The notes: generated by a model from the letters alone, not told the origin. A DNA stretch of 64,000 nt from Falsiroseomonas frigidaquae (GCF_012163145.1 NZ_JAAVTX010000001.1:903803-967802), one strand, 5' to 3'; shown: positions 54,457 through 63,650, numbered from the stretch's first letter. Program-made: numbers and translations.

Positions 54457-54846
54457 ATGACGACGAACCTGCGACGCGCATTGCAACGCCCGATGCTCGC
54501 GGCTGCCGCGCTTGCATCCGTGGTGGCGATGCCATTGCCGTCCCTGGCGCAGACCTCGATGGGCTCGCGCGAATTCCAGCAGGCCGAGCTCAGCGAATTG
54601 TCCCCCGCCCTCCGCAGCGAGGTGGAGCGGCGTGTCGCCCAGGCGCCAGGCAACACGCCACGCGGCGTGCTGGAGTCGATGCTGCTCAACGAACTCCAGA
54701 TCCGCGAACCCGCCAGCCGGATCGTCGGGCTCGACCTGGGTCGCGGCGTGGTCGTGATCCAGCAGCCGGCCGGCGCGATGAAGGCCTACACCTTCAACAA
54801 GCAGGAGGGTCTGCGGGTCATGGGCGAGGTTTCGCTGGCCCGTTGA
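54457..54846 (+). CDS. Small exported protein, paralogue B of the TPRGV/LLNxLQ pair
   Basis: A 129-residue protein with a clear signal peptide (cleavage after LAQ at residues 30-32). The mature part has a helical start (ELSELSPALRSEVERRV) and the shared core TPRGV at 67-71, LLNELQ at 76-81, then EPASRIVGLDLGRGVVVIQQPAGA. The core matches the protein at 40758-41072 in sequence and spacing. RBS GAGGAGA precedes the ATG. No named family recognised. Divergent from AraC regulator 3. Confidence 0.85.
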   Translation: MTTNLRRALQRPMLAAAALASVVAMPLPSLAQTSMGSREFQQAELSELSPALRSEVERRVAQAPGNTPRGVLESMLLNELQIREPASRIVGLDLGRGVVVIQQPAGAMKAYTFNKQEGLRVMGEVSLAR

Positions 54847-54925
54847 CCGCGGCCGCTTCGCATCAGGTGGGGTGGCGGGCGCCAGGCACGGAATTCCTGG
54901 CGCCCGGACTTTCGGGACAACGAGC

Positions 54926-55147
54926 ATGCGCTTGGGTCAAGGGAATCGCTTCTTTCCGCCCGGGCGGCCGCACGGCCCGGACGCGGTGCATGCCGTGCCT
55001 GCGCGCCTTGCCGCGATGGCGGAGGATCTGGTGCTGCCTGTCCACCGCGCCCTCACGCCCCCGGCCGAGAGACCGCCAGGCATCAGGCCCGGCGCACCAT
55101 CCCGGCCGGTGCAGGCCGGCGTCGTCCTCGCCGGCCGGCAGCCATGA
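54926..55147 (+). CDS. Possible small protein translationally coupled to asparaginase-like gene
   Basis: A 73-residue reading frame (MRLGQGNRFFPPGRPHG...) whose stop overlaps the ATG of the next gene by four bases. Composition is Pro/Ala/Arg-rich, without a recognisable domain or strong RBS. Four-base overlaps are frequent between real genes in this window, which is the main support. It may equally be a chance frame in the leader of the asparaginase-like gene. Confidence 0.3.
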   Translation: MRLGQGNRFFPPGRPHGPDAVHAVPARLAAMAEDLVLPVHRALTPPAERPPGIRPGAPSRPVQAGVVLAGRQP

Positions 55148-56115
55148 GGCGTCCACGCCTGTTCATCATCTCGGTCGGTGGCGCGGAGACCGGAATGCCG
55201 CCGGAGGAGCTTGGCGCGGCACTGGGTTCCGTAGTCTTGCCGGCGACCGTCCCGGCCTTCGCCGCCATCGCGGATGTGGATTCATTCGCATTGTTGCACG
55301 TGCCGAGCGCTTCGCTCTCACCCGCGCATCTCGTGGACGTCGCGCAGCGGATCGAGGACGCGCTGGCCACGGGCTGCGACGGCGCGGTGGTGATGCATGG
55401 CGCGGACACCATCGAGGAATCGGCCTTCATCCTCGACCTTCTGGTAGGCAGCGAGAACCCGGTCGTGGTCGCGGCCATGTGCTGCGGTGGCAATGGGCTC
55501 GGCGCGCGTCAGGCGGCGCGGCTGGCAGTCGCCGTCGCCGTGGCGGCCGCGCCCGAAGCCCGCGGCCTGGGCACGATGGTGGTGGCGAAGGATGAGATCC
55601 ATGCGGCGCGCTTCGCCCAGCTTTCACACGCCCGGCAGGGAGCCTCGTTCGTCTCTCCGCTGGCCGGGCCGATCGGCCTCATCGTCGAGGGACGCCCGCG
55701 ATTCTGGGCGCGTGTATCGCGCCTGCCGTGCTTTCCGGCCTATGACGGGCCGCCTCGCCAGGTGGCCCTGCTGCGCTGGACGATGGGTGACGATGGGCGC
55801 TGGCTCGGGTCACTGCCGATGCTCGGCTATGCCGGCGCGGTCATCGAGGGCATGGGCGCGGGCAATGTGCCGATGGAGGCCATGCGACCGCTCGGCGAAC
55901 TCGCAGCGCGCATGCCGGTGGTGCTCGCCTCACGTTCCACGACCGGGCTCGTCGTGGCGCGCAGGCGGCCCCGCGCGGATCTCGACCTGCTCCGCCTGGG
56001 CCTGATACCGGCGGGATGGCTGTCCGGGCTCAAGGCGCGCCTGCTGCTAGGCGTCGCGTTGCGCGGTGGCACCGGACACGCCGCGGCTGCCGCCGCCTTC
56101 GCGCACTACCAGTGA
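55144..56115 (+). CDS. Asparaginase-like protein lacking catalytic threonines
   Basis: A 323-residue protein with the overall plan of type I/II bacterial L-asparaginases: an N-terminal glycine turn (SVGGAE), GCDGAVVMHGADTIEES, NPVVVAAM and the small C-terminal domain with VIEGMGAGNVP. In canonical enzymes the nucleophile is Thr in TGGT and the second is Thr in HGTDT; here the equivalent residues are Ala14 and Ala87, and the region of the catalytic Lys reads FAQL. Asp88 is kept. No signal peptide. Asparagine hydrolysis is therefore unlikely; a binding or altered catalytic role is possible. Confidence 0.8.
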   Translation: MRRPRLFIISVGGAETGMPPEELGAALGSVVLPATVPAFAAIADVDSFALLHVPSASLSPAHLVDVAQRIEDALATGCDGAVVMHGADTIEESAFILDLLVGSENPVVVAAMCCGGNGLGARQAARLAVAVAVAAAPEARGLGTMVVAKDEIHAARFAQLSHARQGASFVSPLAGPIGLIVEGRPRFWARVSRLPCFPAYDGPPRQVALLRWTMGDDGRWLGSLPMLGYAGAVIEGMGAGNVPMEAMRPLGELAARMPVVLASRSTTGLVVARRRPRADLDLLRLGLIPAGWLSGLKARLLLGVALRGGTGHAAAAAAFAHYQ

Positions 56116-56176
56116 CCGCGCACGCCGCAGTCCCGCAGGACGCCCGCCTGGCGCCAGGGCAGGCCGGAAGCACGCC

Positions 56177-57238
56177 ATGGTGAGCGACCACGCGATGCGC
56201 ACGATGATCGGCCTCTGCACGGCGATCCTGGTCGCAGCGGCATTGCGTGCCGCCGATGCGGTCTTCGCGCCGATCGCCGTAGCGCTCTTCGTCACCGCCC
56301 TTTTGCGGCCGGTGCAGCGCGGCATTCGGTCCCGGGCCGGCGCGGCCGTTGCGGCACTGGCCACCATGGTCCTGGCGTTGGTCACCCTTTGCGTGCTCGC
56401 GCTGCTCAGCGCCTGGGCCTTTGGCAGGGTCGGCCAATGGACCATCGTGAATGCCGCCACGCTGCAGGCGCTCTACGCGCAGAAGGTCGCGCTGCTGCAG
56501 GACGCCGGCGTACCGGCGGAAACCCTGGCCGGCATGTTCGACATGCGCCTGATGGTCCGCCTGGCCCAGCAGGTCACCTCCCAGTTGCAGGGCATATTGA
56601 GCTTCACCGTGGTCACCCTGGTCTTCGTCATTCTCGCGCTGCTCGAAGTGGACGTCGCGCGCCGTCAGCTTGAGGCGCTGCGCGATTCACCCGGCGCCGC
56701 CGCGCTGCTGCGCGCCGCAACACGAACCGGCGCGAAGCTGCGTGCCTATATGGCCGTCCGCACCGTAATGAGCATCCTCACCGGCCTTGCCGTCTGGGCC
56801 TTCGCGAGCGCGATGGGCCTCGAACTGGCGGAGGAATGGGGTCTCATCGCCTTCGTGCTGAACTACATCCCCTTCATCGGGCCGCTCGTGGCCACGGTAT
56901 TCCCCACGGCCTTCGCGGCGCTGCAGTTCGGCACCTGGCAGGTGGCCGCCACCGTCTTCGCCGCGCTGCAGGTGATCCAGTTCCTCTCGGGCAGCTATAT
57001 CGAGCCACGGCTGGCAGGGAAGCGGCTGGCGGTCTCGCCCTTCCTGGTACTCGTCGCCGTGTTCCTCGGCGCGTTCCTGTGGGGCATCATCGGCGCTCTG
57101 GTCGGCGTTCCGATCCTGATCGCGATCCTGTGCATCTGCGAGGAATTCGAGCAGAGCCGCTGGGCTGCGCGGCTGCTGTCGGGCCTCGATGCCGATACCG
57201 CGGTGCCACCAGCGCCTCGCGAGGCCGGTTCGGCGTAA
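56177..57238 (+). CDS. AI-2E family transporter
   Basis: A 353-residue inner-membrane protein of the AI-2E/YdiK/PerM family. About seven hydrophobic segments are visible. Family landmarks are FVLNYIPFIGPLVATVFPTA and LSGSYIEPRLAGKRLAVSPFLVLVAVFLGAFLWG. The family was named from an AI-2 exporter, but transport roles differ widely. Start ATG 56177 was chosen over the longer Arg/Pro-rich extension. It lies 61 bp after the asparaginase-like gene. Confidence 0.92.
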   Translation: MVSDHAMRTMIGLCTAILVAAALRAADAVFAPIAVALFVTALLRPVQRGIRSRAGAAVAALATMVLALVTLCVLALLSAWAFGRVGQWTIVNAATLQALYAQKVALLQDAGVPAETLAGMFDMRLMVRLAQQVTSQLQGILSFTVVTLVFVILALLEVDVARRQLEALRDSPGAAALLRAATRTGAKLRAYMAVRTVMSILTGLAVWAFASAMGLELAEEWGLIAFVLNYIPFIGPLVATVFPTAFAALQFGTWQVAATVFAALQVIQFLSGSYIEPRLAGKRLAVSPFLVLVAVFLGAFLWGIIGALVGVPILIAILCICEEFEQSRWAARLLSGLDADTAVPPAPREAGSA

Positions 57239-57435
57239 TCCAGCCGCTGCGCCGAATCATGCCGGGCGTCCCGCGATTTGGCCCAGCATCCCCGCCGGTG
57301 CCGCCAAGTAATCTTCGTGGTTTCCCAGATAACCCGGAAGCGTAGGGTTCTGCCGCGACCAAAGCTTCCGTCACTATCCTTACAGCACGGGCAAACCTTG
57401 CCACATTCCAGTTATTGGGAGGAAGGATTTACATA
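57239..57435. other. Intergenic region upstream of AraC regulator 4
   Basis: A 197-bp gap, somewhat lower in GC toward its right half (57340-57435). It ends in GGGAGGAAGG, the ribosome binding site of the next gene. No repeat or gene is supported. Confidence 0.4.
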
Positions 57436-58632
57436 ATGCTTGCAGCACCTCTCGACACAGTTACAGATCGTGTTCTACCGTGGGAGATCGTGGACGCTGC
57501 GGATGCGCCCGCTGCTTCGGCCGTTGCCAGGCCGCCTGGGCGGCCTGGCTCTGGCGACAGCGATCAGGACATGGGCACGCCGGCCGGAACCGATGATGCA
57601 GGGGCCGTAGCCCGGCCCAGGCAACCGCTGACCTTCTCCACCCTGGACCTGCCCGCGCGGCAGCAATTCGACGCCTGGCAGGCTGCCAGCGCCGGCACCA
57701 TGGAGGTGATGCCCCTGGCCGATCCGGCCGCCGGCTTCCCCGCCGAGCGGGCGCTTTGGGCGCTTGGTCCCCTGGCGCTCATGACGATGCGGGCTCCGGC
57801 CGCGCGGCTTGTGCGGACGGCCGCCGCGGCTCGCCGAACTTCGCTGGACCATTGGATGATCAACGTCGCGCTGCGCGGCGAGCGGCGGATCTGCAACGAC
57901 GTGGCGAGCTCGACCATCCCTGCCGGCGTGGCAAGCATCGGCTCGATGAACGATGTCATGGATTCGGATCGAACGGACATCGACTGGCTCTGCCTGTTTC
58001 TGCCACGCGATCTTGCGCCCGAGATCGCCACGGCGCTGAGCGCCTCCCGCGGCAGTCCGCTCGATACCTCCATGGGTCGCATCCTCGCGTCCTTCCTCGT
58101 CCAACTCGCAGCCGAGGTGCCGTCGCTTGGCGAGGCAGAGCAGGCGCGGGTCGTCGAATCCGCCCGCGCCATTGTCGCGGCATCCATCGCACCGTCGGCC
58201 GAGGCAATGGCCGCCGCGCATGCGCAGATCGACCTCGTGCAACTCTCGCGCGTCAAGGTCATCATCCGGCAGCATCTGCGTTCCGCCATCCTCACCGCGG
58301 AACGCCTCAGCCGCTTGGCGGGCGTCTCACGCTCGCAGCTCTATCGACTGTTCGAGCACCAGGGCGGTGTCGCGCATTACATCCAGTCGGAGCGGCTGCG
58401 GGCGGCATGTCGTGCGCTCGCGGCACCAGGGGGTGAGCGTGACATCTCGGCGATCGCAGAGGATGTCGGCTTCTTCGATCCCTCGGCCTTCAGCCGGTCG
58501 TTCCGGCGGGAGTTCGGGGTGGCGCCGCGCGAGTTCCGGGCCGCGGCCCTGGCGGGGCAGGCGGTTGTGCTGCGGCGGGACCCCATGAAGCCGGCCACCA
58601 CCGACCTCGCGGATTTTCTTGCCCGACTGTAG
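57436..58632 (+). CDS. AraC family regulator 4
   Basis: A 398-residue AraC-type protein, the longest of the four related regulators. The DNA-binding part has VSRSQLYRLFEHQGGVAHYI and IAEDVGFFDPSAFSRSFRREFG. The sensor part has LPARQQFDAWQ, LDHWMINVALRGERRI and WLCLFLPRDLAPEIATAL. About 60 residues of Pro/Gly-rich linker precede it. ATG 57436 follows GGAGGAAGG; a TTG at 57415 is possible. Convergent with the porin gene at 58645. Confidence 0.9.
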   Translation: MLAAPLDTVTDRVLPWEIVDAADAPAASAVARPPGRPGSGDSDQDMGTPAGTDDAGAVARPRQPLTFSTLDLPARQQFDAWQAASAGTMEVMPLADPAAGFPAERALWALGPLALMTMRAPAARLVRTAAAARRTSLDHWMINVALRGERRICNDVASSTIPAGVASIGSMNDVMDSDRTDIDWLCLFLPRDLAPEIATALSASRGSPLDTSMGRILASFLVQLAAEVPSLGEAEQARVVESARAIVAASIAPSAEAMAAAHAQIDLVQLSRVKVIIRQHLRSAILTAERLSRLAGVSRSQLYRLFEHQGGVAHYIQSERLRAACRALAAPGGERDISAIAEDVGFFDPSAFSRSFRREFGVAPREFRAAALAGQAVVLRRDPMKPATTDLADFLARL

Positions 58633-58644
58633 CAGCCCGTCCGG

Positions 58645-60186
58645 TCAGAACCTGGCGATGCCGAAGGCGACCAGGCGGTTGGCAATGCCGTGCCCGACGC
58701 CGCCCGCCCCTACCGCCTGCGCGCCATCCTCCAGGTCGCGACGGCTGAAGACGTACTCGACCCCGAGGTCGAGCCAGCCGAAGGGTTGTCGGCTCGTCGT
58801 CCGGGTGGCGAAGGGGCTCCAGACCAGGTTCGCGATCACCTGCTGCATCTCGCGGTTCAGTGAAAGCGCTCCGCTTGAGCCGGGCGCGAAGCCGACACCG
58901 CTCGGAAAATCCTGCCGCGCATAAGCATAGGAGAGCGTGCTGCGCAGCGTGTCGCTCCAGAAGCGGCGATAGCCGATGGTGCCGCCATAGCTCGGCACCA
59001 ACTCCAGGCTATAGCCGGTGCCGCCCGTCGCGGAGATGTCCGTCAGGGCCGCCTGGCCGAAGGTATTGCCGGCGAAGTAGCGTCCGATGCCTTCGCCGTA
59101 GTGACCCATCAGCAGCAGCTCGTCGCGCCCGAAGGGCGTCATCCAGCGGCCGAGCGGCAGTCGCGCATGCGCGGCAAGTCCCCAGCCAATACTGCTCTCG
59201 GACCCGCCCGGACCAAGCACGGTGCCGTCCGCATCCAGCGCCAGCCGACGCACCAGGCCGCGCAGCACATACTCCTCCGGCCCGTCGCGCCAGGTCACGC
59301 GCGCCAGCAGATCCGGCGCCTGGTCGAAGACGGGGCTCGCGCCGCCATCGAGGCGTATGGGGCTGAAGATCGGCCCGCCCTGCGTCGTGACGTCGCCATA
59401 TGGCGCTTCGAGCGAAGCCTGCACCGTCCAGTTCGGGCCGAAGCGCCGCGTTGCGCGCAACTGCGCCTGGCGGATGAAGGATTGGTTCAGGTTGGTGGCG
59501 TCGTGATAGGCCTCGATCAGCCCTTCGTTCCAGAGGCTGTTGGCCTGCCCTGCGAGGAAGCTCCAGTCGCCCTGCGACAGTTCCGCGAAGGCCAGGCGCA
59601 GGCGCAGGGCGAGATCGCCACCCTGGGAGATCTCACCGCGGAAATCCGCCTCCACCGTGGTGTCGAGCCGCCCCCAGCTGGTTTCGGTGCGCGTGTCGAA
59701 GCCGATGCGCGAACTGCGCGCGGTGACGTCGAAGCCACCGTTCTGGCGGGCCGCGGCGCTGCCGGTCAAGGGGATGCCCTGGACCGAGGCCGCATCCGTC
59801 GCATTGCGCCCGTTGAAGTCGGCATAGCCTGTCAGACGGATGAAGCCGTAGAGCCGGACTGAGGTTTCGGTATTCGGCACGCGCATCGCAAGCCCGTCGA
59901 GGCTGCCGCGCAGCGCCTGGTCGACCTCGGCGCGCACCACCTCCGGCGTGCGTTGTGGCGGCACGACGACGACCGCCGCGACGGAGGGCGCGGCAGGAAC
60001 GGCTGACTGCACGGGCGCGGGCGCGCGCGCCGCAGGGCGGGGCGGGCGGCGTTCGCGTTCGAGCTGGTTCACCCGTTGCTGCAACGCCTCGATGCGGCGG
60101 ATAAGTTCCGCGACATCGGGCTGCTGCGCCGCCACCGGCGTGACGAAGGCAAGGGTCAAGGCGCCCGCCGCTTTCCAGATGCGCAT
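58645..60186 (-). CDS. DcaP-like outer-membrane porin
   Basis: A 513-residue predicted outer-membrane protein. After a signal peptide (cleavage near VAAQ), a coiled-coil (IRRIEALQQRVNQLERE) and a Pro/Ala-rich linker lead to a beta-barrel starting VRLYGFIRLTGYADF and ending LVAFGIARF (C-terminal Phe). The coiled-coil plus VRLYGFI entry is the pattern of the DcaP family of trimeric porins for dicarboxylates and drugs. Start ATG 60186 was chosen from the signal peptide. Substrate unknown. Confidence 0.85.
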   Translation of the reverse strand: MRIWKAAGALTLAFVTPVAAQQPDVAELIRRIEALQQRVNQLERERRPPRPAARAPAPVQSAVPAAPSVAAVVVVPPQRTPEVVRAEVDQALRGSLDGLAMRVPNTETSVRLYGFIRLTGYADFNGRNATDAASVQGIPLTGSAAARQNGGFDVTARSSRIGFDTRTETSWGRLDTTVEADFRGEISQGGDLALRLRLAFAELSQGDWSFLAGQANSLWNEGLIEAYHDATNLNQSFIRQAQLRATRRFGPNWTVQASLEAPYGDVTTQGGPIFSPIRLDGGASPVFDQAPDLLARVTWRDGPEEYVLRGLVRRLALDADGTVLGPGGSESSIGWGLAAHARLPLGRWMTPFGRDELLLMGHYGEGIGRYFAGNTFGQAALTDISATGGTGYSLELVPSYGGTIGYRRFWSDTLRSTLSYAYARQDFPSGVGFAPGSSGALSLNREMQQVIANLVWSPFATRTTSRQPFGWLDLGVEYVFSRRDLEDGAQAVGAGGVGHGIANRLVAFGIARF

Positions 60187-60295
60187 CGCGCCCAACTCCA
60201 CCAACCATGCTGCGCAAGCATCGGAAGACGTGGCCAGAACTGGAAGTACGCCGTGTCTCGTCCGCGTGCCGGCTGTTCCGCGTGGCGCGTCGGTC

Positions 60296-61786
60296 TCAGC
60301 GAACCGCGCTGCGTGCTGGCAGCACGGCCCCGGCGGCGATCGTCTCCTCGATCCGCTCGGCCAGATAGGGGAAGAAGGGGTTGGAGGAGAGTCGGAGCAG
60401 CGCATCCGGCGCGATGGCCAGCACGCCGCGTTCGCCGCGCGGCGCGATGGCACCGAGTTGCACGCCGAAATCCTCCTCCGCGTCGGGCTCGAGGCCGTAC
60501 AGGCCATCCGTCACCGGGAAGGGCAGCGCGACATGGGAAAGCGAATAGACCGCGCGCGGCCAGGCGAGCCCGATTGGCCGTACCTGCTCCTCCGTGGCGC
60601 CGGCCTCGGTCGCTCGCTCCACCACCTCGGCGTGCTGCGGGCCCGCATTGGTGACGACCACGCTGCGCCAGGCGCGGGTAGCCGGCGGCAGCAGCCGGTC
60701 CAGCGCCGTCTCCGTCGCTGTCGTCAGCAGGGGCCCGAGCTTGGCGTTGCGGTTGATGTCGAACAGCACCAGTTCACTGCCCTGCAAGGGCAACTGATCG
60801 TAGAGCGCCGTGATGACCGCGCGCGTGCTGACGGTGAAATCCACCACCGACTGGAAGGTCAGGATCGGCGGCAACGCGGCGAGGCGGCCCGCCGCGGCCA
60901 GGCGCCGCATCTGCCCCTGCAGTTCCATGGTCAGCCGATGCGACTGCCGCGCACCGTTCACGGGGAAGGAGTTGTACTTGAAGGGGATGAACTCCGGCAC
61001 GATGCCGAGCCAGGCGGCCTTGGCAAAGCGCGGCAGGAGCGCCGGCAGCGCCGTCAGCCCGGCGAAACGGGCAAAGGCGGTAATGCCGATCATGGGAGAG
61101 ATCAGCACGAGCCGGTCCGGAGCGGCTGTCGTGCCATGCTCGACAGCATCGAGCGCATATTTCAGCGCCAGCGCGCCGCCATTCGAGAAGCCGATGAGAT
61201 GCAACGGCATGTCGGGGCGAACGCGCGCACGGGCCTCGCGCATGGCGAGACGCGTGGCAGCCAGCCAATCCTCCCACGTCACCCGCGTGAGCGCCGCCGG
61301 CACCGTGCCGTGTGCTGGCAGCCGGATGCCGATCGCGATCCAGCCACGCTGGCGGTAGAGGTTGGCGATATGGCGCAGGCTATACGGCGAGTCCGTCAGG
61401 CCGTGCAGCAGGACGACGGCGCCCCGCGCCTCGCCTTCGGGCTCCATGACGAAGGAGCGGTTCCAGTCCTGCGCGAAGAGCGCCGGATGCAGCGGGCTGC
61501 CCGCGAAGTAGCGGTTGGCCGGAATATGGTCTGCCGGCTCCAGCGCCGCGGTCACCTCCGTGCGTACCGTGGCGAAGGCCGCCGCCTCGGCGGTGAGGTA
61601 GCCAGTCCAGTCGGCGGCATCGATCTCCGCGGCGCGCAGTTCCTCCGGCACGACAAGGTGCCAGGGCGCAAGCGGCGGGCCCTGCCGGATGTCCCACACG
61701 CGCAGGGCCAGCAGCGCGACAACCAGCGTGGCCCCGAGAAGCACGATCCGCCGCGGCAGGCGCCGCACCCAGTTCGGCATGTTCAT
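60296..61786 (-). CDS. Membrane-anchored alpha/beta hydrolase
   Basis: A 496-residue protein. Residues about 8-28 (RRLPRRIVLLGATLVVALLALR) form a membrane anchor. The hydrolase core has the oxyanion-loop HGLTDSPYSLRHIA, the nucleophile elbow GFSNGG and a likely acid/His pair later (NAGPQHAEVV). Fold family is clear; whether it acts on esters, lipids or peptides is not. ATG 61786 has GGAG upstream; a GTG three bases before also opens the frame. Sits between a porin and a patatin lipoprotein on the same strand. Confidence 0.85.
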   Translation of the reverse strand: MNMPNWVRRLPRRIVLLGATLVVALLALRVWDIRQGPPLAPWHLVVPEELRAAEIDAADWTGYLTAEAAAFATVRTEVTAALEPADHIPANRYFAGSPLHPALFAQDWNRSFVMEPEGEARGAVVLLHGLTDSPYSLRHIANLYRQRGWIAIGIRLPAHGTVPAALTRVTWEDWLAATRLAMREARARVRPDMPLHLIGFSNGGALALKYALDAVEHGTTAAPDRLVLISPMIGITAFARFAGLTALPALLPRFAKAAWLGIVPEFIPFKYNSFPVNGARQSHRLTMELQGQMRRLAAAGRLAALPPILTFQSVVDFTVSTRAVITALYDQLPLQGSELVLFDINRNAKLGPLLTTATETALDRLLPPATRAWRSVVVTNAGPQHAEVVERATEAGATEEQVRPIGLAWPRAVYSLSHVALPFPVTDGLYGLEPDAEEDFGVQLGAIAPRGERGVLAIAPDALLRLSSNPFFPYLAERIEETIAAGAVLPARSAVR

Positions 61787-61833
61787 CACCTGCTCCTACG
61801 GCGATGCCCCACCGCACGCGCCGGCACGTGCGG

Positions 61834-63114
61834 TCATCGCGCCGCGGCCAGGCCCGCAGGCCCGGCGACCGAGGTGGTGGCGAGCGGTGGCGCCGTGGCC
61901 CAGGCCGCTCCGCTCAGGCCCGCGGCACGGCCGTACTCGAATAGCGCCTTCATGAATTCGGGATCGAAGGGCCCGCTGCGCGGCGCCCTGAAGTCCGTGC
62001 CGATATACGCCACACGGAAGCCCAGCCCATCGCGCAGCGCGGTCAGGTAGATCCGGTTGATGTCGTTGATGCCGCTGAAGTGCAGCAGCGTGGAGGCCGA
62101 TCGGCCGGTGATGCTCATCACCCCGCGAGCGACGGTAGCGCCCTCCAGGTCGATGCGACCATTACGCACAACATGAATCACGCGTCTGCGCTGACCCGAT
62201 CCGGCCCGGTCCATGTCGCGCAGTTGCATGGATGGCGGGTAGAAGAAGACCTGTACCGACGCGCCACCATCAACATGCATCTCCTGAAACGTACGGCCTT
62301 CATGGTCGATGTTGACCAGCACGGGGGGGAAGGCGCCAGGGATGGAGGCTGACGCCAGCAGGATGCGGCGAAACAGATCCAGCGCCCCTGGATGTCCGCT
62401 GGCCGCGATCGCGCCGATATTCCAAACCACCGGGCGTTGCAGGTCGAGATTCGTAGTGCCGATCAACAGCAGCCGCCCGCGCCGATATTCACGGGCAATC
62501 GCGCGCAGCATTGCCTCGTCGGCATGACGCTCGATCAGGCTGTAGAGCGGCGATGTATCGGCAACCGCTTCGCCGAATACGAGGGAGAAGGCGGTGGTAA
62601 GCCAGCCGCCGAGGCGCAGCACATCGGCCCGCCCGGCCGGGGTGAAGACCTCGCGGAGTGGTGCGTCGAAGGCGGGGCCGAGGAACGCGAAGGGCGCGAT
62701 CAATGCACCGGCCGAAATGCCGGTGACGACGGTGAATTCGGGCCGGTTGCCGGCCTGGGTCCAGCCATTCATCAGTCCTGCACCGAAAGCGCCGTTATCG
62801 CCGCCGCCGGACAATGCGAGGAAATGCACCTCCGATGGGCCGTCGCGCTGTGGCCCCTGCGCCGCCCTGCCCAGCTGCGCCATCAGCACGCCCTCGCGGC
62901 TCAGGGCATCGGGCGGACCATCCGGCCAGAAGCGAGCATTGGAAATACCGAGCACCGGCAGGTCCGTCGCCAGGCTGGATGGTGGCGGATCGAGCCGCAC
63001 GATGCTCGCGCAGCCACTCAGGAGGCTGGCAGCCAGAAGCAACACGACGGCGAGCGCCATGCCGACCGTGCGGTCTGGTTGGCTGCGGTGATGGGCAATC
63101 GGTGAACCGGACAT
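61834..63114 (-). CDS. Patatin-like phospholipase lipoprotein
   Basis: A 426-residue patatin-family protein with a lipoprotein signal (ALAVVLLLAASLLSGC; an internal ATG at 63060 begins it directly). Catalytic motifs: oxyanion GGGDNGAFGAG, nucleophile GISAG, and the dyad Asp in MHVDGGASV. Its lipid anchor places it at the periplasmic face, unlike the cytosolic-looking patatin at 46564-47586. Such enzymes remodel membrane or lipoprotein acyl chains. Next to the alpha/beta hydrolase on the same strand (47-bp gap). Confidence 0.88.
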   Translation of the reverse strand: MSGSPIAHHRSQPDRTVGMALAVVLLLAASLLSGCASIVRLDPPPSSLATDLPVLGISNARFWPDGPPDALSREGVLMAQLGRAAQGPQRDGPSEVHFLALSGGGDNGAFGAGLMNGWTQAGNRPEFTVVTGISAGALIAPFAFLGPAFDAPLREVFTPAGRADVLRLGGWLTTAFSLVFGEAVADTSPLYSLIERHADEAMLRAIAREYRRGRLLLIGTTNLDLQRPVVWNIGAIAASGHPGALDLFRRILLASASIPGAFPPVLVNIDHEGRTFQEMHVDGGASVQVFFYPPSMQLRDMDRAGSGQRRRVIHVVRNGRIDLEGATVARGVMSITGRSASTLLHFSGINDINRIYLTALRDGLGFRVAYIGTDFRAPRSGPFDPEFMKALFEYGRAAGLSGAAWATAPPLATTSVAGPAGLAAAR

Positions 63115-63616
63115 CAGGCAGGCGCGATCGCGTGGAAATGGACGCAGCGCGGCTTTGTCAGAATCGTGGACGCGTTGGAGCAGATCACGTTCGTTCCTTC
63201 AAAGCTGATGTCGACCGGTTTCCCTTGAGAACGTGGCGCCAACCAGCGGCGTGGCGCATCTGCGCAGCGCATTTCATGAGCTACTGGCCGTGATTTAACG
63301 GAGAGACCACTCCTGTTGCGCCTCTGACGCTCTTACGTCCGAGACTTTAGCAATGACGTTTGCCTGCACAATTGGCATCAGGTGCCAGCATTGTGGCGCA
63401 CATCCCAGTTGCCGCGAAGGCGCCGTCCGCTCGGCAGGTCTCGTGGAGCCGCTCATGTCCGGCCATCATGCGCCGATGCAAGGTGACCCTGCTTCGGGTG
63501 ATGGCTCAGCATTGAGCGCGATAGCGGCCCTGTTGGTGCTCCCGGCGGTGCGGGGGCGACCCTCTCAGTCGGCGGCCTGCGGTTGGGCGATTTCCGGGCA
63601 CTATCCGAACGCGAAA
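63115..63616. other. Intergenic region between patatin gene and rRNA terminator
   Basis: This stretch of about 500 bp lies between a divergently oriented promoter side and the rRNA operon end. Short open frames exist (e.g. 63353-63670), but their peptides are not protein-like and overlap the rRNA terminator. I see no tRNA, IS end or repeat. It probably contains the patatin promoter. Confidence 0.45.
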
Positions 63617-63650
63617 AAGCCGCCTGCGGAGTGTTTCTCCGAGGCGGCTT
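63617..63650 (-). terminator. rRNA operon intrinsic terminator
   Basis: On the minus strand, arms AAGCCGCCT and AGGCGGCTT with an inner CGGAG/CTCCG stem and TGTTT-type loop form a strong hairpin. It is followed on the minus strand by a U-run (TTTTTCGC). It lies about 30 bp after tRNA-fMet in the transcription direction of the rRNA operon. Confidence 0.88.
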
